Source: Sulfurimonas sp.
GTDB lineage: Bacteria; Campylobacterota; Campylobacteria; Campylobacterales; Sulfurimonadaceae
Reading direction: 5' to 3'
Length of the DNA: 64,000 nucleotides
Assembly (NCBI GenBank): GCA_011391635.1
Contig: JAABQD010000001.1
Span: 186,001-250,000 of the forward strand
The notes beneath the pieces were generated by a model, which saw nothing but the letters and a program-made list of their open reading frames with translations, made no database searches and had not been told where the DNA came from. The translations under genes and the position numbers were made by a program. Positions 44,917-54,051 of the stretch are shown piece by piece. The first letter of the stretch is position 1; every line of letters begins with the position of its first letter.

Positions 44917-46536
44917 CTACTCCATAAAGTCTGCACATAGCACACTATCCTCTTTCCAAGTTATCGTATGTGCCTTGTACGCCATATCATTTTCTTGCGG
45001 TATGTCAGCTCTAAAATGTGCACCTCGGCTCTCGTTTCGGCTTATGGCACACACCAAAATAATCTCGCAAAGCTCCACCATATTTCCAAACTCTATAAAC
45101 TCGACAAGGTTTGTGTTATACACTTTTGATTTGTCTTTTGGTCCCATAAATGGAATCTCTTTTTGGATTTGTCTGATTGCACCCAAAACTGCTTTTAAGC
45201 CCATTTCATCTCTGCTTATTCCCGCATTGTTATAAAAAATATTGCCAATAAACTCTCGTTTTTGATAAAAATCTATCTGGTTCGTAAAATATTTCACACC
45301 TGTTATAAAGTTGTTAGCACTCTTTGTTTGGAGTGTTATATCAATTGATTTTGTAAACTTTTTTGCATACTCTGCTGCACTCTCTCCTGCTTGTTTGCCA
45401 AAAACGACAAGTTCCAAAAGCGAGTTTCCGCCAAGGCGATTTGCACCATGGACTCTATGGTTTGCACATTCGCCAACGGCAAACAAACCTCTGAGTTTGG
45501 TTTGGGAGTTTGCATCCACTTCGATACCGCCCATGGTGTAGTGTGCAACTGGTTTTACGGGGATTAAATCATAAACTGGGTCAACATTTTCATAAAGCTT
45601 TGCAAGTTTTCTCTCTTGTGGAAGTTCCTCATCTATGAAGGTTTCACCCAAATGGCGAATATCTAAAAAAATATCTTCACCCTTTTCTATCTCATTGTGA
45701 ATGGCACGAGCAACTTCATCCCGAGGTGCTAACTCATTTGTAAATCGCTCGCCCTTTGAGTTTAAAAGATGTCCACCCGCACCTCTGGCACTCTCAGAGA
45801 TTAAAATAGAGGAGTTTTTGAGAGCCGTCGGATGAAACTGGATAAACTCCATGTCGCTGAGTCTAGCCCCCGCACGGATTGCCGCGGCTATGCCATCGCC
45901 TGTTGTGCCGACTGCGTTAGTGGAGTGTTTGTCGTAAATTCTACTGTAACCACCCGTTGCTACGATAACTGAAGCACTTTCATAGCTTTCCACTTCACCC
46001 GTACGAATATTGAGAACCGTTGCTCCACACGCGTAGGGTTTGTTATACTCGTCTGTGTTTGTTATAAAGTTGAGGAGATACCGCTCACTCAAAATTTCAA
46101 TTCCACATGCCAAGACTCTGTCATAAAGTGTGTGAAGAATTTTTAAACCTGTGTAGTCTTGAGCGTAACAAGCCCGTGGAGCTGAAGCACCGCCTAAAGT
46201 TCTTTGAGCGATTTTTGCATCTTTTGTTCGGCTGAAACAGACCCCAATGCTATCGAGCCAATTTACGGCTACTGGTGCTTGTTCACACATAAATCGAACC
46301 ATCTCTTCGTTTGCTAAACCGTGAGCCGATTTGAGCGTGTTTTGCACATGTGCTTCGATACTGTCAACACTTGCATTGCCAAGAGCTGCGTTAATTCCGC
46401 CTTGTGCCATACTTGTCTGACTTCGTGTTGGGTACTCTTTTGTGATAATTCTCACTTTAGCACCTGATTCGTGGGCATTTATGGCGGCGACTAAACCTGC
46501 GCCACCCGCTCCGATGATTAAAACATCACTTCTCAT
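44917..46536 (-). CDS. Succinate dehydrogenase/fumarate reductase flavoprotein subunit
   Basis: About 539 residues: FAD-binding IIGAGGAGLVAA, SQTSMAQGGINAALG with the region of flavin attachment, ATGGYSRIY, QFHPTAL, HYTMGGIEVD and the late ESRGAHFRADIP. It oxidises succinate or reduces fumarate. The ATG with AAAGG seven bases upstream was preferred to the TTG two codons earlier. Whether the enzyme works forwards or backwards cannot be read here. Confidence 0.88.
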   Translation of the reverse strand: MRSDVLIIGAGGAGLVAAINAHESGAKVRIITKEYPTRSQTSMAQGGINAALGNASVDSIEAHVQNTLKSAHGLANEEMVRFMCEQAPVAVNWLDSIGVCFSRTKDAKIAQRTLGGASAPRACYAQDYTGLKILHTLYDRVLACGIEILSERYLLNFITNTDEYNKPYACGATVLNIRTGEVESYESASVIVATGGYSRIYDKHSTNAVGTTGDGIAAAIRAGARLSDMEFIQFHPTALKNSSILISESARGAGGHLLNSKGERFTNELAPRDEVARAIHNEIEKGEDIFLDIRHLGETFIDEELPQERKLAKLYENVDPVYDLIPVKPVAHYTMGGIEVDANSQTKLRGLFAVGECANHRVHGANRLGGNSLLELVVFGKQAGESAAEYAKKFTKSIDITLQTKSANNFITGVKYFTNQIDFYQKREFIGNIFYNNAGISRDEMGLKAVLGAIRQIQKEIPFMGPKDKSKVYNTNLVEFIEFGNMVELCEIILVCAISRNESRGAHFRADIPQENDMAYKAHTITWKEDSVLCADFME

Positions 46537-46546
46537 ATACAAACCT

Positions 46547-46951
46547 TTACAATATTTGAGCTAAAAAATAGTATCTTAAAACCCTTAAACTTCCCGCAAT
46601 TATAACAAACCAAACAAACCTGAGCCTTATAACACCCGCAACAAGTGTGAGTGGATCGCCGATGAGTGGAAGCCAAGAAAAGGGCAAAATAAAGTAACCA
46701 TACTTATTTCCACATGCCAAACCTCTCGTGCCGATTTTTGATTTTGTGAGTTTTGTTTTTGTTTTTTCATAGAGCCAGAAGCCTAGCCAGTAATTGAGTG
46801 TGATGGCTAAAATATTTCCGCTTGAAGCAGAAATCATGGCATGTGGAAGTGTCATTCCATCAGAGAGTGCAAGTAAAAAAGTGGCTTCAGAGCTGAGAGG
46901 AAAAATGGTTGCCGCAAGAAAAGCGGAGAGAAAAAGCGCTAGTTCTGGCAT
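46547..46951 (-). CDS. YqaA family (SNARE-associated) membrane protein
   Basis: A 134-residue membrane protein: FPLSSEATFLLALSDG near the start, SASSGNILAITLNYWLGF, and FSWLPLIGDPLTLVAGVIRL in the third segment, the outline of the YqaA/DedA-like family. The start ATG sits inside a dispersed 10-mer (46947-46956) and has no clear ribosome-binding site. Function unknown; related proteins affect membrane lipid turnover and envelope homeostasis. Confidence 0.78.
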   Translation of the reverse strand: MPELALFLSAFLAATIFPLSSEATFLLALSDGMTLPHAMISASSGNILAITLNYWLGFWLYEKTKTKLTKSKIGTRGLACGNKYGYFILPFSWLPLIGDPLTLVAGVIRLRFVWFVIIAGSLRVLRYYFLAQIL

Positions 46952-46975
46952 GTGGATTGAAACTATAACAACGAA

Positions 46976-46996
46976 AAAGACGCTTTACGCGTCTTT
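46976..46996 (-). terminator. Intrinsic terminator of purT
   Basis: On the reverse strand, AAAGACGC and GCGTCTTT pair around a five-base loop that includes the stop codon, then TTTTT follows. This is a complete intrinsic terminator between purT and yqaA. Confidence 0.75.
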
Positions 46997-48148
46997 AACT
47001 TTTTTGATGAGTTCTCTTGCTTTTGCGAGTGCAACATCAACCTTGTCAAAAACAAGAGCAACTGCCAAACGACGCCCTTTGTGTGCTTCTGGTTTTGAGA
47101 ATATTCTCACAAAACTGTTTTGGCTGAAGAGGCTTTCATCAACCTCAACAACAGGAGCAAAATTATGTGCTTCTGATTTAAAAGCGGCACTCGCTCCATC
47201 GCCGTAAAATGTAAATCCTAAAGGAAGACCTAGAACCGCTCGTAAATGAAGTGCAAATTCACTCTGAGATTGAGTAATAAGCGTTACCATTCCCGTATCA
47301 TGTGGACGTGGAGAAACTTCTGAAAAATAGACCTCATCGCCTTTTATAAAAAGCTCAACACCAAAAAGGCCTTGACCGCCAAGCCCATCTGTGATTTTCT
47401 TCGCCATATCCTGAGCTTTTTGTTTTGCGACTTCACTCATCGCCATTGGTTGCCATGAAAAAACATAGTCTCCATCTTTTTGCTCATGTCCTATCGGCTC
47501 ACAAAAAACTGTCTCTTTGCCGTTTCTTGCAGTTAAAAGTGCAATCTCATAGTCAAAATCTACAAAAGCTTCCACGATAAGCTCACTCGAATCGCCTCTT
47601 GCTTCCTTCGCCATCTCCCATGATTTTTCAATATCACCAGCACTTTTTGCGACACTTTGACCATGCCCAGAAGAACTCATAACAGGTTTGATAACACAAG
47701 GAAATCCCATGCGTTGTGCCGCGGCTTTTAACTCATCAAGCGTTTTTACAAACTCATAGTTACCAGTTTTAAGTCCCAACTCTTCTGCTGCAAAACGGCG
47801 AATATTTTTACGGTTCATCGTCTTGTTGACCGCTTCAGCATTTGGGATAACATTAAATCCCTCCGCCTCCGCTTCAAAAAGAGCAGCGATACTGATAGCT
47901 TCGATTTCAGGCAAGATATAGTCAGGCTTTTCACGACGGATAATCTCCAAAATAGCCTCTTTGTCCTGCATATTTACCACATACGAGCGGTGTGCAACAT
48001 GATGTGCTGGAGCATTTTGGTATCTGTCCACTGCGACAACTTCAAGACCTAGTCTTTGAGCTTCGATTACAACTTCTTTACCTAGTTCACCAGAGCCAAG
48101 TAACATGATTTTTTTAGAATTTGATTTGAGGGGAGCGGAGAATTGCAT
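46985..48148 (-). CDS. purT: Formate-dependent GAR transformylase
   Basis: About 387 residues of the ATP-grasp family: [67 protein letters not shown]. It makes formyl-GAR from formate and ATP in purine synthesis. The start MQFSAPLKS was preferred since AAGGAA lies six bases upstream; another ATG five codons earlier overlaps that site. A promoter with extended -10 box lies directly upstream. Confidence 0.93.
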   Translation of the reverse strand: MQFSAPLKSNSKKIMLLGSGELGKEVVIEAQRLGLEVVAVDRYQNAPAHHVAHRSYVVNMQDKEAILEIIRREKPDYILPEIEAISIAALFEAEAEGFNVIPNAEAVNKTMNRKNIRRFAAEELGLKTGNYEFVKTLDELKAAAQRMGFPCVIKPVMSSSGHGQSVAKSAGDIEKSWEMAKEARGDSSELIVEAFVDFDYEIALLTARNGKETVFCEPIGHEQKDGDYVFSWQPMAMSEVAKQKAQDMAKKITDGLGGQGLFGVELFIKGDEVYFSEVSPRPHDTGMVTLITQSQSEFALHLRAVLGLPLGFTFYGDGASAAFKSEAHNFAPVVEVDESLFSQNSFVRIFSKPEAHKGRRLAVALVFDKVDVALAKARELIKKVKDA

Positions 48149-48150
48149 AC

Positions 48151-48181
48151 ATAATTCCTTCATAAATAATGAAGGAATTAT
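48151..48181. repeat. 13-bp inverted repeat over the purT ribosome-binding site
   Basis: ATAATTCCTTCAT and ATGAAGGAATTAT form a perfect 13-bp palindrome with a five-base loop. The left part contains the purT AAGGAA site, the right part contains its TATAAT box. It could be an operator for a dimeric repressor, or a late terminator from flgE; the sequence alone does not decide. Confidence 0.6.
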
Positions 48182-48182
48182 A
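48177..48182 (-). promoter_or_regulatory. Extended -10 box for purT
   Basis: Reverse strand TTTTTGCTATAATTCC, 29 bases before the start codon at 48148. It overlaps the right arm of the 13-bp inverted repeat. Confidence 0.65.
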
Positions 48183-48198
48183 GCAAAAATGGATTAAA

Positions 48199-50349
48199 CT
48201 AGTTTTTCAATCCAATTAAAGTTTGAAGAAGCTGATCTGAAGTGGTAATCGTTTTACCATTTGCTTGATATCCTCTTTGGATAATAATTAACTGTGTCAA
48301 TGCACGAGACAAGTCCACATTCGAAGCTTCAAGTGCCGCTGATTGGATAAATCCACGCCCTGCAGTTGCTGCTGTACCGATAATAGGCTCACCTGAGTTG
48401 GCAGACTGAACAAATACATTTCCACCCTCTGTTCCAAGTCCCTCATTATTTGTAAATTTAGCCATTGCTATTTGAGCCAAACCAAAAGAGCGACCGTTTG
48501 AGAATGAACCGATTAGAGTACCACTTTGATCAATTCTTATCCCTACTAAATCCCCACCCGTATAACCATCTTGGGAGATACCTGATGTTGAAGATTTAGA
48601 GTCAAAACTTGTCATACCATCAAATGCATTTGCAGTACCAAAACTCAGACTTATCTGCTGATCTGGTGCCGAACCGTTGTTTCCAGAAAAAGAGACATTC
48701 GGTGGATTATATGTTGCCAATGAACCATCATTATTGAAACGAATAGAACCCACTTTTTCATTTGTAGGTGCTACGGTATTAATTGATGCCGGTGGTGGGA
48801 CACTTATTTTTAAATCCCATGTACTACCTGTACTCGCATCAACCGCAGTTTTTCTAAACTCCATTCTTAGTGTATGTTTTGAACCAAGTGAATCAAAAAC
48901 ATCAATAGAACTTGAGTGTGTTGCTGCATTAAAAGCTTGTGAATACGCCGTTCCACCGCTTCCAGCTGGTAGTACGGAGTTTAATGCTTCCATATTTCTT
49001 GTAAAACGCGTATTTTCACTGATGCCATTTCCACTAATAGAAGTAATTTTAAGATTCATATCGTAGTCACCATCTTGTGAACCACCTGGATTTTTTATCT
49101 CTAATTTCCCTTGTGCATTCACACTGATAGATATATTGTTTTCATCAAAAATTGTATCTGCATCCCCATCCCCAACGGAACGAGCTTGAAGTTCCATCGC
49201 ATATCTCAAATCAGACATAGTTGTAAATCTTTTATCAGCTCCTGTAGCAGTAGCAGTAGCTGCAGGATCATATTGATATTTATATGCTGTTGTCACCGTA
49301 CCAGTTGATATACCACTATTTGCATTTCCAACCGCAGATACATTAATGTTATGCGATGCTGCAGCACTTCCATTCGTATTAACTAAATTGATTTTATTAT
49401 TAATTGCATCATATGTTGCACTGATACCTGTGATAGATGTTTGTGCATTAATAGCAGATACATATCTATTTCCATTTGTAGCGATAGTATCTGCGGCTGT
49501 TCCACCTGTTGTTGTAATCTGTTTTGTACTTCCATCATCAAGTGTAAATGTAATATCAAGCTCTACCGCACCAGCAACAACTGCACCACCATCCGTTTTT
49601 TGAGCGCTTAAAAATGAGATCCACACACCTTGGTCTTTTTGTAATGAGAATCCTTCTCCTATCTCATTAAACATAACACCCAAATCTCCAGCTGGAACTG
49701 GATTTCCATTCGAATCAATTCCATCATAAGCACCAGGGGTCGTAATACTCGGTGGAATTCCACTCGCAACCTCATACGCTGGAGAAAAACTATCTACAAG
49801 TGGACCAGAACAGAGATTTGCTTTAAGGACAACTTCAGCACTTGGATTTGCCGGAGTTGTAAGCCCTGGTGCTATGTTGATATTTTCAATTGGAGCTGTT
49901 GAATCTACTTTATTTGTTACAGGGTCTCTTAGCCATCCTTGTGTAATAAAGCCATTATTATCAACAAAATTTCCACCCGCATCAAATTTAAAATCTCCTG
50001 CACGGGTATATTTATAAGTATTCCCACCATCTGGGGAGATAATGAAAAAACCATCCCCTTGGATTGCAACATCCGTATTTTTGTCAGAGTTTTGAACCGA
50101 ACCTTGTGAAAAAATACGAGTCATTGAGCTTACACCAGCACCAAGCCCTACTTGCACAGCATTTTTACCACCTAATGCACCTTGTGGAGCAGTAGCAATT
50201 GCTTGAGTTTGAGCCAAAAGATCTGAAAAGTTCGCACGAGAATATTTAAAACCTGTCGTATTTACATTGGCAATATTGTTTGACTCTATGTCCATCGCAA
50301 CTTGGTGCGATTGTAGTCCGGAAACACCGGAAAAAAGTGATTTTAACAT
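48199..50349 (-). CDS. flgE: Flagellar hook protein (long form)
   Basis: A 716-residue hook protein. The N-terminus MLKSLFSGVSGLQSHQVAMD with NNIANVNTTGFK is the shared rod/hook domain, and the C-terminus closes with SNVDLSRALTQLIIIQRGYQANGKTITTSDQLLQTLIGLKN-type sequence. The long variable centre is usual in Campylobacterota, where hooks exceed 700 residues. It forms the universal joint of the flagellum. It has its own sigma-54-like promoter upstream. Confidence 0.93.
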   Translation of the reverse strand: MLKSLFSGVSGLQSHQVAMDIESNNIANVNTTGFKYSRANFSDLLAQTQAIATAPQGALGGKNAVQVGLGAGVSSMTRIFSQGSVQNSDKNTDVAIQGDGFFIISPDGGNTYKYTRAGDFKFDAGGNFVDNNGFITQGWLRDPVTNKVDSTAPIENINIAPGLTTPANPSAEVVLKANLCSGPLVDSFSPAYEVASGIPPSITTPGAYDGIDSNGNPVPAGDLGVMFNEIGEGFSLQKDQGVWISFLSAQKTDGGAVVAGAVELDITFTLDDGSTKQITTTGGTAADTIATNGNRYVSAINAQTSITGISATYDAINNKINLVNTNGSAAASHNINVSAVGNANSGISTGTVTTAYKYQYDPAATATATGADKRFTTMSDLRYAMELQARSVGDGDADTIFDENNISISVNAQGKLEIKNPGGSQDGDYDMNLKITSISGNGISENTRFTRNMEALNSVLPAGSGGTAYSQAFNAATHSSSIDVFDSLGSKHTLRMEFRKTAVDASTGSTWDLKISVPPPASINTVAPTNEKVGSIRFNNDGSLATYNPPNVSFSGNNGSAPDQQISLSFGTANAFDGMTSFDSKSSTSGISQDGYTGGDLVGIRIDQSGTLIGSFSNGRSFGLAQIAMAKFTNNEGLGTEGGNVFVQSANSGEPIIGTAATAGRGFIQSAALEASNVDLSRALTQLIIIQRGYQANGKTITTSDQLLQTLIGLKN

Positions 50350-50383
50350 TTTAAATCCTTTTGTATCTTATGTATAAATTATT

Positions 50384-50401
50384 GAGCATTTAGTGTTCCA
50401 A
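50384..50401 (-). promoter_or_regulatory. Sigma-54-type promoter for flgE
   Basis: Reverse strand TTGGAACACTAAATGCTC: GG and GC are separated by exactly ten bases, as the -24/-12 rule demands. It stands 35 bases before the flgE ATG. In Campylobacterota, hook and rod genes are known to be RpoN-dependent. Confidence 0.7.
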
Positions 50402-50410
50402 GTTTAACAC

Positions 50411-51670
50411 TTATTTATGCATACTCAGTGCTTTTTGTATCATCTGATCGGCCGTAGTTACACATTTTGAATTTGCATCAAAAGATTTTTGATACACTAT
50501 CAATTCTGTTAAGCCCACATCCATTCTTACATTGGAACTCTCTAACCTAAAATTAGTAATATCCGACCCAACAATATTTTTGCCAGTTGCATCTTTATAA
50601 AACATTGCTTCTCCACTATTACTTGATTCTGTGAATCTTGTTCCGGTAATTCTATTGAGTCCTTGATCATTTTGAAAATGGTACACTGCAACTTTACCTA
50701 CACTACTTTGCATACCATTTGTAAATGTTGCTATAACTTCTCCATTTTTATTGATAGAATAACCTTCTAAATCGCCACCAACTGTTCCATCTGCAACACT
50801 TGAACCAGATTCATATGGTCTATTGATAGATACTATACCACTATATTGTGCACCTAAATTCATTTGGATAGATGCCCCATTGTTATCTATGGTTGAGAGT
50901 GTACTTGAAAGTAGTTCACCGCTTGGACCAAATTCTACTCTGCCCGTTTGAGTATCATATGTTGTCAATCCATCTAAAGTTTCTGTAGTTGCTACAACAT
51001 CCCATTGACTTCCAGGAGGGGTTTGTACAGCATTTTTTGTAAACACTAATTTTAAATTATTTTTATTTCCATTTGGATCTACCACTCCTGCACCTACTGA
51101 AATAGGTTCATTACCTACGCCAATATTCGCATAAAATTTTGCATTTGTTGTAGCTTCTGCAGGATATGCTAAATATTTAGGAAAGCGTAATTTTTCTTGA
51201 GTATTTACATCATTCAATGGAACTTCATTTAATGTTGCAGTAAGTACATTGCCAGTAATATTACCACCCATCGTACCTAAAACATGATAGCCATCATTTG
51301 CAACTAAATTATCATTCGCATCAAATGTAAAAGCTCCATCACGAGTGTACACTGGCTTATCAGACGATTGTAAACCAAACCAACCATTTCCTTGGATAGC
51401 TAAGTCAGTACTTCTATCAGAAAGAGCCAGTGAACCATTTTGTGTATTCATTGTTGTAGCTTGTACTCTTGATCCAATACCAATTTGATTATCACCACTC
51501 GCTCCAACAGAAGTAGCATTCAGAGTTTTATCAAAAAGTGATGAAAACTCAGAACTGTACCCACGAAACCCATTCGTGCTTACATTTGCCAAATTATCAG
51601 ATATCACATCTATCGCCGTCTGATTAGATTTTAATCCCGATATCCCAGTATAAAAAGCTTGCGTCATCAT
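50411..51670 (-). CDS. Second FlgE-like flagellar hook/basal-body protein
   Basis: A 419-residue paralogue of FlgE: TQAFYTGISGLKSNQTAIDVISDNLANVSTNGFRG at the start and SNVRMDVGLTELIVYQKSFDANSKCVTTADQMIQKAL at the end. Between lie D1-like domains. It follows flgD by 12 bases, the usual place for hook genes. It may be the proximal hook piece or a second hook subunit; C. jejuni also has two FlgE-type proteins. The first two codons are both ATG. Confidence 0.88.
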   Translation of the reverse strand: MMTQAFYTGISGLKSNQTAIDVISDNLANVSTNGFRGYSSEFSSLFDKTLNATSVGASGDNQIGIGSRVQATTMNTQNGSLALSDRSTDLAIQGNGWFGLQSSDKPVYTRDGAFTFDANDNLVANDGYHVLGTMGGNITGNVLTATLNEVPLNDVNTQEKLRFPKYLAYPAEATTNAKFYANIGVGNEPISVGAGVVDPNGNKNNLKLVFTKNAVQTPPGSQWDVVATTETLDGLTTYDTQTGRVEFGPSGELLSSTLSTIDNNGASIQMNLGAQYSGIVSINRPYESGSSVADGTVGGDLEGYSINKNGEVIATFTNGMQSSVGKVAVYHFQNDQGLNRITGTRFTESSNSGEAMFYKDATGKNIVGSDITNFRLESSNVRMDVGLTELIVYQKSFDANSKCVTTADQMIQKALSMHK

Positions 51671-51682
51671 AATAAGTTCCTT

Positions 51683-52372
51683 TTAGTAAACTTCTAGAAC
51701 ATTACTCAGTGGAACATAACTTGAGCCAAGTTTTACCAAAGTTTCACCCTTCTCAAATCTTACAGACTCTATTGGATATGCACCAAGTCTTGTTGTCTGT
51801 TTATTTCCCGATGGATCTACATATGTCGAATTTACATGATATACTCCACTGGCTGCATTATGTCCATTTTGGTCCAATCCATCCCATGCGAATTTGTAAA
51901 CTCCTGCATTTAACTTATCTACAGCTTCTCCATTTTCTTTCATTTCTATATTTATGGTTGCTACTTTTTTACCATCATTATCGGTAAGTTCTACTGTTCC
52001 ATTTTTTATATCTTCTGGAAAATATACTTCAAACTCTGACTTACTGCCTTGGTCATGTGCTATGGCATCACTCCCTAAATCAGCCCTTTTTCCAATAGCT
52101 GAAATAGTAGAAAACTGCTGCGTGTTTCCTAAAGATGCCGCCAACTCCGCTAAAGCTTTATTTGTGTTTTCTGCTGATTCCAAACCTGCTAACTGAGAAG
52201 TTTGTGTCAAAATTTTCTCACTATCCATTGGTTCTGTTGGATCTTGATACTGAAGCTCTACCAAAAGTAGCTTCATAAAGTCATCTTTTCCCAAAGCACT
52301 TTTATCTTTTGCTACTGTTGCTGCTGCTGCTTTTGCTGTAGCAGCATTTTCGCCTGTTGCTGTAATTGCCAT
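51683..52372 (-). CDS. flgD: Flagellar hook cap protein
   Basis: A 229-residue protein with KDDFMKLLLVELQYQDPTEPMDSEKILTQTSQLAGLES-type N-terminal export/cap segment (residues 30-68) and a C-terminal domain with GVYKFAWDGLDQNGHNAASGVYHV. It caps the growing hook and is later replaced by hook-filament junction proteins. It is second in the fliK-flgD-flgE2 operon. Confidence 0.93.
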   Translation of the reverse strand: MAITATGENAATAKAAAATVAKDKSALGKDDFMKLLLVELQYQDPTEPMDSEKILTQTSQLAGLESAENTNKALAELAASLGNTQQFSTISAIGKRADLGSDAIAHDQGSKSEFEVYFPEDIKNGTVELTDNDGKKVATINIEMKENGEAVDKLNAGVYKFAWDGLDQNGHNAASGVYHVNSTYVDPSGNKQTTRLGAYPIESVRFEKGETLVKLGSSYVPLSNVLEVY

Positions 52373-52408
52373 TGTTTACTCCTTAATTGTATTATGCATT
52401 CACAAAGA

Positions 52409-53971
52409 TTAAATATATCTCGGAACAACTATCTCTAAAGAGCTTAAAATCTCTTCATTTTTCTCTTCACTCTCAAAGTAATTATACTCTTTATGTGCTT
52501 CTTTTTCTTGTCGTTTTTGCCCTTGGTTTTGCTGCTGATTTGTACCAGCATTATCCGAACTGCTATTGAAGTTCAGAGTAGCATTATTTATACCATTATT
52601 ATTCAACTGTGTTTTTAACTCCGCTGCATTCACTGCCAAGGTATTAATCGCAGTTGTATTTGAACTAATATTCACATGCAAATTTTTGCCTCTTTGAACA
52701 ATTGTCAACTCTACCTCACCTAATTGTTGTGGATTAAGCTGTACTTTAACTCTTGTAAATGGTGCTTTATACTCTTCTATAGCAGTTCTCACATCCGCTG
52801 AGAGATAACGAATCATCTGTTTTGCTTCATTAAGTTTGACTTCAAAACTATCTGCTTTTAATGTTGTAACACCCTCTACTTTAGAATTTTTCGTACTCTC
52901 ACTTTTTGTTTCTGTATCTCCATAAAGAAGTTTGTCAAAAGCATTTGCAATCCCTTTGTCATTCTCAGAGTTACTAGCTTCTATTGCATTCGAAGCAACT
53001 ACAGAAACATTGCTTGCAAGTGCAGAGACGCTCTGCGATGGTTTTTCACCATGAAGAAGTGATTTGAGTGTCTCATCTGCTCTATTTTTTGTTGCTTTTT
53101 CTTCCGCTTTTAATAATCCGCTTGTTTTAGAATGAACTAATTGCTCTGTCGTATGTTCTAAAGATTCTTGAGCTTTAAAAAGTGGTGTAGCTTTTACCTC
53201 TTTTGTTTTCAACTCTTCAGCATTGATTACTTTTTTAAGTTCAATCGCTTCTTTATCAAATGTTTCTACTTTTATCTCTTTATTGGCATGTGGAACTTCT
53301 GCTTTTGCCTCTTTTAGCTGTGAAACTTCTGTTTTACTCTCTTTGTTGGCATGTGGAACTTCTGCTTTTGCCTCTTTTAGCTGTGAAGTTTCCGTTTTAG
53401 TCTCTTTATTGGCATGTGGAACTTCTGCTTTTTTTTGTTGCACATCTTCTATGCTGATTTTGCTCACATCAATATTAAACTTTTTCGCTAACTCCGCTAA
53501 TCCTTTGAGTGTTTTTGGAAGCTCCCCAGTTTCTGCTTTTTTATACTCTTCACTACTCAAAATTTTAGATTTTAGATACTCTTTTGCATTTGCGATGAGA
53601 GTTTTTAATTCGCTTGGACTCATCATAGAAGCTAATTTAGGATTCAGCTCTAGTGACTCTTGCATCTGAGAGGAAGTTTTATCACTATTTTTGAGGAGTG
53701 TCATAAGTGATTCAGTTTTTGAAACTGCTTTTGAAGCTGTTTTTGAGACTTTTTCTTCACTGTTGAGGGCTAAGACAACAGCACCATTTTGCACTGTTTT
53801 ACTCTCTTTTTTCTCTTGTGATAATGCGATTGCTGCTTTGGTATCTTTTTTTTCACTCGCACCTTTGAGGAGTTCTGCAAAAGAGAGGGTTGGCTCTTTT
53901 TCTGATGTTTTTGAGGCTTTTGCCCCAGACGAAGTTGGAGCTGATTCTGGTTTTATATCAAATGAAATCAT
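52409..53971 (-). CDS. fliK: Hook-length control protein, FliK-like
   Basis: A 520-residue, mostly disordered protein rich in Lys, Glu, Ser. The C-terminal domain near 395-470 shows the FliK pattern VKLNPQQLGEVELTIVQRGKNLHVNI, which switches export from hook to filament. The middle has a tandem repeat of 21 residues (unit KAEVPHANKE and following) encoded by 63-bp repeats, each with a dispersed 10-mer. Repeat number would alter ruler length. A sigma-54-like promoter precedes it. Confidence 0.85.
   Translation of the reverse strand: MISFDIKPESAPTSSGAKASKTSEKEPTLSFAELLKGASEKKDTKAAIALSQEKKESKTVQNGAVVLALNSEEKVSKTASKAVSKTESLMTLLKNSDKTSSQMQESLELNPKLASMMSPSELKTLIANAKEYLKSKILSSEEYKKAETGELPKTLKGLAELAKKFNIDVSKISIEDVQQKKAEVPHANKETKTETSQLKEAKAEVPHANKESKTEVSQLKEAKAEVPHANKEIKVETFDKEAIELKKVINAEELKTKEVKATPLFKAQESLEHTTEQLVHSKTSGLLKAEEKATKNRADETLKSLLHGEKPSQSVSALASNVSVVASNAIEASNSENDKGIANAFDKLLYGDTETKSESTKNSKVEGVTTLKADSFEVKLNEAKQMIRYLSADVRTAIEEYKAPFTRVKVQLNPQQLGEVELTIVQRGKNLHVNISSNTTAINTLAVNAAELKTQLNNNGINNATLNFNSSSDNAGTNQQQNQGQKRQEKEAHKEYNYFESEEKNEEILSSLEIVVPRYI
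53279..53430. repeat. 63-bp tandem repeat inside fliK
   Basis: Two full units and a partial third, with perfect 10-mers at 53285, 53348 and 53411, exactly 63 bases apart. The first two units differ at only a few positions. The unit is a multiple of three, so repeat number can change without a frameshift. Confidence 0.85.
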
Positions 53972-54021
53972 CTAGTTCTCCTATTTTTCCTTCTCAATTA
54001 ATGAAAGGATTTTTATAAAAC

Positions 54022-54039
54022 TAGCACTTACTATTCCAT
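54022..54039 (-). promoter_or_regulatory. Sigma-54-type promoter for fliK-flgD-flgE2
   Basis: Reverse strand TATGGAATAGTAAGTGCTAG: GG and GC are ten bases apart. The -24 element TGGAAT is weaker than that of flgE. It lies about 50 bases before the fliK ATG. Confidence 0.55.
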
Positions 54040-54051
54040 ATCTTTACGAAA

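Noticed and set aside
53279..53430. CRISPR array
   Set aside because: The 63-bp units are contiguous, coding and in frame with fliK; there are no spacers. No CRISPR array was seen anywhere in the window.
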